A stretch of 64,000 bases of DNA, taken from contig JAFZLJ010000025.1 of NCBI GenBank assembly GCA_017551545.1, forward strand, positions 1-64,000. Direction: 5' to 3'. A model generated the notes under the pieces. It saw nothing but the letters and a program-made list of their open reading frames with translations, had not been told where the DNA came from and made no database searches. The DNA is from Treponema sp. GTDB lineage: Bacteria; Spirochaetota; Spirochaetia; Treponematales; Treponemataceae. This document shows, piece by piece, positions 59,818-64,000 of the stretch (positions within the stretch are counted from its first letter, which is position 1; the number at the start of each line of letters is the position of its first letter). Position numbers and translations under genes: made by a program.

Positions 59818-61092
59818 TTATAATTTCTCCAGAAACTTTTCTCCTGAAACAGGCCTAGAAAAATAAAAGCCCTGCTGAATATCACATCCTACAGATTTAA
59901 GGAATTCGCTTTGCTGGGATGTTTCTACGCCTTCGCACAAGGCTGTTATGTCAAGCTGGTGGGTCATATTAATTATGTTAGAAATAATTACACGTTCCTT
60001 GTCATGCAGATTATCTGACTGTAAAAAGCATTTGTCCATTTTGATAATATCAATCGGCAGCTCACTTAAAAGATATAGCGATGAATAGCCGGAGCCAAAA
60101 TCGTCCATAGAAACTTTAAAACCCATATCATGGAACGTTCGTATAAAATTCATTGCTTTTGCAGTATCTTCCATGCAGACTGTTTCTGTAATTTCAAACT
60201 CTACATATTGCGGAGGAATATCATAAACTCTTTGCAATGATTTTACATAATTGATAATTTCGAGTTTTTTAAAATGCTGACGCGAAACGTTTATTGAAAT
60301 TGGTACAATACTCTTCCCTGCTTTAAATCGTTCGCTTATAAACTGGAAAACCTGCTGATACATAAAATAATCAACCTGAATAATCTGGCCGCTTCGTTCA
60401 ATGATTGGCACAAACTGATCCGGATAAATTATTGTACCGTCCGGCTTTTTCCAGCGTACAAGAGCTTCTGCGCCGCAAATAACTCCTGTTTCTGAATTAA
60501 TCTTTGGCTGATAGTATGTAATTAATTCGTTGTTTTTAATTGCTGAATCTATTGTGGAAAGTATTTCAATTTCGTGATTGATTTTAGAAGACATTTCTTC
60601 TTTAAAAATAACAACTGAATCTTCACGCGAATTTTCACGGGCAATTTTACGGGCCAGGTTGCAGTTTGAAATTACAGTTTCGGCATCTATGTTATTGTTA
60701 TGTTTGCTTATAAAATACATGCCTGTACAAATACGAAGTCTGTTGCATTTGTATTTTTTTCTGAGCGCATGTTCTATTAATCTGTTTCGAATACAGATCT
60801 GCTGATGTAAATCATCTTTGTTATCAAAATCATAAAGACCTACAGTTACCATATTGTCTGAAACAACTCTGGAACCATATAAGAAATTGTCTTTATTGTT
60901 GATTAAAAGATTTGCATAGTCGGCAAGAAGTTCGTTGCCTGTTTTATAACTGTATGTATCGTTAAAATATTTAAAATGCTTTATATCACTGTAATCAATG
61001 ACAATTATTTTATCATCAAGATTATCAATTAATGCCTGGAGTTTCGGAACAAATTCCTCATAGCTGTCTAAACCTGTCAGCGGATCCTTCAA
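59818..61092 (-). CDS. EAL-domain c-di-GMP phosphodiesterase with degenerate GGDEF
   Basis: The 424-residue protein starts with a GGDEF-like domain (DPLTGLDSYEEF, DIKHFKYFNDTYSYKTGNELL) in which the GGDEF signature is replaced by SRVVSDN, so no cyclase activity is expected. The EAL domain keeps all key residues: GAEALVRWK, ISINVSRQHF, FEITETV, MDDFGSGYSS, IIKMDKCFL and CEGVETSQQ. It should hydrolyse c-di-GMP and is likely regulated through the N-domain. The start is TTG 61092 with GAGGT 7 bases upstream; an in-frame TGA excludes earlier starts. It is cytoplasmic. Confidence 0.9.
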   Translation of the reverse strand: MKDPLTGLDSYEEFVPKLQALIDNLDDKIIVIDYSDIKHFKYFNDTYSYKTGNELLADYANLLINNKDNFLYGSRVVSDNMVTVGLYDFDNKDDLHQQICIRNRLIEHALRKKYKCNRLRICTGMYFISKHNNNIDAETVISNCNLARKIARENSREDSVVIFKEEMSSKINHEIEILSTIDSAIKNNELITYYQPKINSETGVICGAEALVRWKKPDGTIIYPDQFVPIIERSGQIIQVDYFMYQQVFQFISERFKAGKSIVPISINVSRQHFKKLEIINYVKSLQRVYDIPPQYVEFEITETVCMEDTAKAMNFIRTFHDMGFKVSMDDFGSGYSSLYLLSELPIDIIKMDKCFLQSDNLHDKERVIISNIINMTHQLDITALCEGVETSQQSEFLKSVGCDIQQGFYFSRPVSGEKFLEKL

Positions 61093-61232
61093 ATGTATAC
61101 CTCATACTTTTTTAATATATAATAATTATATCTTACATTCCCCGATTTTACAAATAAAAAAATAATTTGTAACATTAACATTTTTTTGATTGTTATATAT
61201 AATGAAAGCAAACAAACAAAGAGGTTATGGGT

Positions 61233-61757
61233 ATGAAAAAGATTCGTTATATAATTCCATTAGTTATTTTTTCTCTTTTGATTGGATTTACAAGCTGTTT
61301 TCAAGTTAATCCATCATATTGGGGGTCATGGGACGAAATTGACGGTTATATGGTAAAAGATAGTGAAAGTTCTACTACACGTCATTTTGAAGCATATAGT
61401 CCATCTATAACAGATAAACAATATCCTGCAACTATGTATACACATTCATATTCTGAAACACCAAGAGCAACTTTTACTGGACAGGAATGGGATCAACCAT
61501 CAATTTCATATAAAACAACCAAAACTAAATCAATTTCATTTTCAAATTCACCAAGAGAAGAAAATGGATTTATTTATTATAAAGATAGTAACACACTTTA
61601 TGTAATAAATACTCTTTATAACAATAATAGTTTAAATAAACCATTAAAACTTCATACAGATAGGACAACACATGCAGATTATAGAATGATAATTGATGTT
61701 ACTGGAATTTATGAAGATATTGAAATTCTTATGGATTTAAAATCATTATATGATTAA
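61233..61757 (+). CDS. Putative lipoprotein, unknown function
   Basis: The 174-residue protein starts with MKKIRYIIPLVIFSLLIGFTSC, a lipoprotein signal with a spirochaete-type lipobox (FTSC). The mature part is polar, rich in Ser/Thr/Tyr, and has no recognised domain. I chose ATG 61233 because AGAGG (61220-61224) is correctly spaced for it but too close to ATG 61227. TATAAT lies about 25 bp upstream. Its stop overlaps that of rodA (convergent, 4 bp). Confidence 0.7.
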   Translation: MKKIRYIIPLVIFSLLIGFTSCFQVNPSYWGSWDEIDGYMVKDSESSTTRHFEAYSPSITDKQYPATMYTHSYSETPRATFTGQEWDQPSISYKTTKTKSISFSNSPREENGFIYYKDSNTLYVINTLYNNNSLNKPLKLHTDRTTHADYRMIIDVTGIYEDIEILMDLKSLYD

Positions 61758-63067
61758 TACAAATCCCTCTTCCTATAGTTAATGCTCATCAGCATGCCCA
61801 TACAGGTCATGACGGTGAGCAAAGACGAACCACCATAAGACAAGAATAAAAGAGGAATACCTGTAATAGGCATTATTCCCATAACCATTCCAACATTAAT
61901 AAAAAAGTGGAAAGAAATCATTCCAAAAATACCCGAAGCTATATAAGTTCCAAAACGGTTCGGGCACTGTCTGATAATCATAAGAATACGAATAATAATT
62001 CCAAGATAAAGAATAAATACAATACAGCCGCCTAAAAATCCAAACTCTTCTGAAAGAATACTGAAAATAAAGTCTGTACTCTGCTGCGGTAAGAATCGGT
62101 AATGGCTTTGGGTTCCGTTTAAGAATCCCTGCCCTACAGGACCGCCTGCACCAATTGCAATCTTAGACTGAATAATATTCCAGCCTGAGCCTAGCGGATC
62201 TTTGTACGGATTCATAAATACAATAAGACGTTTAATCTGGTAGTATTTAAGAACCTTAGAAAATGCAAGGGAACCAATAAGTGAAATTGCAATAATAGAA
62301 AATCCGTAAGCAATCCATATCATGTAGCGCGGGAAATGAAAATACTTTCGTAAAATCAAGCTTACAGACGCAATAAATGAAGTTGTAAAAATAAGGATTA
62401 CACGGAATTTTGTATTTGTTAAAATTGTAATAATTGAATACGGATGCTCTGCAATTTCACTGTTCCATACCGGAAGAATTGCAAAAATAATTGTGAGCAT
62501 ACCAAATGCAAAAATATATAAAATGTATCTGATTGGTATATCTGCAATAAAGCACATGAACAAAAAGATTGGAATGTAAACGCTGGCTGTTCCCATATCA
62601 GGCTGAATAAGAATAAGGCCCATTGGAAGCATCATTATTCCCATTGCAATTAAGAACCTTTTGAGCTGATTTTCATTCTTACTGTTGTCCAGGTATCGCG
62701 CAAGATATAGTATAAAAAATATCTTTCCGAATTCCGAAGGCTGAATTCCAAACTCACCTATTCCAATCCAGCTTCTGGCTCCGTTTACAAGACGTCCAAA
62801 AATTCTTGTATAAATTAAAACAAAGATAAGACCTATATAAAACCACGGAGAAATATTTTCGAGCCTGCGGTAATCATACAAGGTCATTATTATTAATAAT
62901 ACAAAACCTATTCCTGCCCAGATAATCTGCTTTTTATATTCGTTTGTTACAGAAATACCTTCTGAGTTTATACTTGAAGAATATATGAACATTACGCCCA
63001 TTGTTACAAGAACGGCAATTACAAGAATGAGAAAGTAATCGAACATTGATAAAACTTTGTTTTTCAC
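61754..63067 (-). CDS. rodA: RodA/FtsW-family peptidoglycan glycosyltransferase
   Basis: The 437-residue SEDS protein has about ten membrane helices. Signature segments include NGARSWIGIGEFGIQPSEFGKI, ILIQPDMGTASVY, GAGGPVGQGFLNGTQSHYRFLPQQSTDFIFSILSEEFGFLGG and MGIMPITGIPLLFLSYGGSSLL. It polymerises glycan strands for cell elongation with PBP2, encoded directly upstream. I chose GTG 63067, with AGGAG 7 bases upstream, lying 10 bp after the mrdA stop; a longer frame is open upstream but overlaps mrdA and is not RodA-like. Confidence 0.93.
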   Translation of the reverse strand: MKNKVLSMFDYFLILVIAVLVTMGVMFIYSSSINSEGISVTNEYKKQIIWAGIGFVLLIIMTLYDYRRLENISPWFYIGLIFVLIYTRIFGRLVNGARSWIGIGEFGIQPSEFGKIFFILYLARYLDNSKNENQLKRFLIAMGIMMLPMGLILIQPDMGTASVYIPIFLFMCFIADIPIRYILYIFAFGMLTIIFAILPVWNSEIAEHPYSIITILTNTKFRVILIFTTSFIASVSLILRKYFHFPRYMIWIAYGFSIIAISLIGSLAFSKVLKYYQIKRLIVFMNPYKDPLGSGWNIIQSKIAIGAGGPVGQGFLNGTQSHYRFLPQQSTDFIFSILSEEFGFLGGCIVFILYLGIIIRILMIIRQCPNRFGTYIASGIFGMISFHFFINVGMVMGIMPITGIPLLFLSYGGSSLLTVMTCMGMLMSINYRKRDLY

Positions 63068-63077
63068 TTGTAAACTC

Positions 63078-64000
63078 CTACTCCATTCGTCCTCTGTTGC
63101 TGTTCTGCTGCTCAAGCAGGTATGCAAAGCCAAGTTCATGTATTGCTTCGTCAAAGGTCTGGTTTGCAAATATTCCCTGAATAATTATATTTGTACAGTA
63201 AGGTGCCCACCATTCCCATGTGTTGCAGGCTTCGACAATTGTTACAACACAGATTCTGTCTTCCGGTGGTGCATCATAAGGCGCATATGCAACAAGCCAT
63301 GAGTGCCAGCTCTGATCATTTTTTCTGTTTGGATTACTATATGGTTCAACTTCGGCAGTACCGGTTTTACATGCAATCTTTACAATTTTGTTATTCATAG
63401 GATACTGTGGAGTTCCGTCTGTTACTGTATAACGTAAAGCAACCTGAATTTCTTTCCAAACTGAATTATCAATTGTTGATTCTATAAGTACAGTTGGTTT
63501 TACTTCCTGAATTATTTCGTCTGTTACAGGGTCGCGTACTTCTTTAAGAAGATGCGGTTTGTAAATAACGCCTTCATTGCTTACCATGGCAATCATGTTT
63601 GCAAGCTGCAGCGGTGTTGCTTCCATGTAGCCCTGACCAATTGAAACAGACATTGTATCACCACCAACCCATTTTTCATGATACTTTTTCTGTTTCCATT
63701 CTGCTGTTGGTACAAGACCCGAAACCTGGCTTGGTAAATCAATCTGGGTACTCTGACCAAAACCAAATTCCTTTGCATACGAAGCAATTTTTTCTATACC
63801 AAGGTAGTCTCGTCCAATTGTCCAGTAATAAATATCGCACGATTGTGCCATAGCATTTTTAAGATCGAGCCAACCGTGTCCTGTGTGAACGTGACAATGG
63901 AAAGTTCGTCCACCGTAGAACATGCTACCTTTACATTCAATTGTTTTAGAAGAAGGAAAAGCCTTTTCCTGAAGCATTGCAGCACTCATAACAATTTTGA
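63078..64000 (-). CDS. mrdA: Penicillin-binding protein 2, C-terminal part (5' end outside window)
   Basis: The visible ~307 residues are the C-terminal transpeptidase domain of a class B PBP. AMAQSCDIYYWTIGRDYLG holds the SxN-equivalent motif (SCD). MSVSIGQGYMEATPLQLANMIAMVSNEG and CKTGTAEVEP (KTG motif) are also present, as is SWLVAYAPYD. The frame continues past 64000, where KIV before MSAAML is likely to follow the active-site STFK. It cross-links peptidoglycan during elongation together with RodA. The ATG at 63989 is internal, not the true start. Confidence 0.9.
   Translation of the reverse strand, partial: KIVMSAAMLQEKAFPSSKTIECKGSMFYGGRTFHCHVHTGHGWLDLKNAMAQSCDIYYWTIGRDYLGIEKIASYAKEFGFGQSTQIDLPSQVSGLVPTAEWKQKKYHEKWVGGDTMSVSIGQGYMEATPLQLANMIAMVSNEGVIYKPHLLKEVRDPVTDEIIQEVKPTVLIESTIDNSVWKEIQVALRYTVTDGTPQYPMNNKIVKIACKTGTAEVEPYSNPNRKNDQSWHSWLVAYAPYDAPPEDRICVVTIVEACNTWEWWAPYCTNIIIQGIFANQTFDEAIHELGFAYLLEQQNSNRGRME

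Noticed and set aside
63068..63169. Longer RodA with a 34-residue N-terminal extension
   Set aside because: The extension overlaps the mrdA coding sequence and lacks a start with a binding site. GTG 63067 has AGGAG at the right distance.

Overview
The window looks like chromosomal DNA of a spirochaete, most likely a host-associated Treponema. This is inferred from the A+T-rich sequence, the gene set (MetRS with a C-terminal tRNA-binding domain, Mfd, RodA/PBP2, several c-di-GMP proteins) and the many secreted or lipoprotein-like hypotheticals. No database search was run.

The left third (1 to about 22.6 kb) is an accessory defence island, read almost entirely on the plus strand. It starts inside a helicase-associated Fe-S nuclease (3-875), then a type III-like DNA methyltransferase and its restriction helicase/nuclease (888-5518). 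Two much more A+T-rich genes overlap onto these: a DUF2971 protein and an 1846-residue STAND NTPase with an N-terminal Cap4/DUF4297-like nuclease, resembling Avs antiviral sensors (5515-11996). Next come a Schlafen/AlbA_2 regulator and a Fic protein, both carrying in-frame 12-bp tandem repeats in the linker before a winged helix. An SF1 helicase with a DUF2726 nuclease and a YgjP-like metallopeptidase follow. Then comes an AbiE-type toxin-antitoxin operon, with clear operator repeats in its promoter, that has gained a nucleoside phosphorylase as third gene (18129-20488). The island ends in a repeat-rich zone (20.5-22.7 kb) with crcB, a chimeric small ORF and the 3' half of a tRNA-Gly(UCC) with its terminator. 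That tRNA half could be the right attachment scar of the island.

The middle (22.7-29.5 kb) holds a divergent SOS-like module. One arm is umuDC, whose UmuD starts at the usual self-cleavage site and lacks both catalytic residues. The other is an XRE-S24 repressor with an intact Ser/Lys dyad. Then come an XRE-cupin regulator with its acyl-CoA ligase and a methyl-accepting chemotaxis protein.

The right half (29.8-64 kb) is mostly core: metG with an HD-GYP gene and a FemAB-like ligase; a MoxR/DUF58/DUF4129-like/ATP-grasp operon; RNase Z; a GldA-like ABC ATPase with a fused permease/GldG/DUF4340 protein; a CPBP protease; an operon of PilZ protein, HEAT-like protein, truncated ComEC, RsmA, YggS-type protein and two pseudouridine synthases; tRNA-Leu(CAG); mfd; an EAL phosphodiesterase; and rodA-mrdA at the right edge.

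Small palindromic repeats run through the chromosome part and have entered coding sequences at least three times. Several promoters place the -10 box 6-8 nt before a start codon with no ribosome binding site, suggesting leaderless mRNAs.
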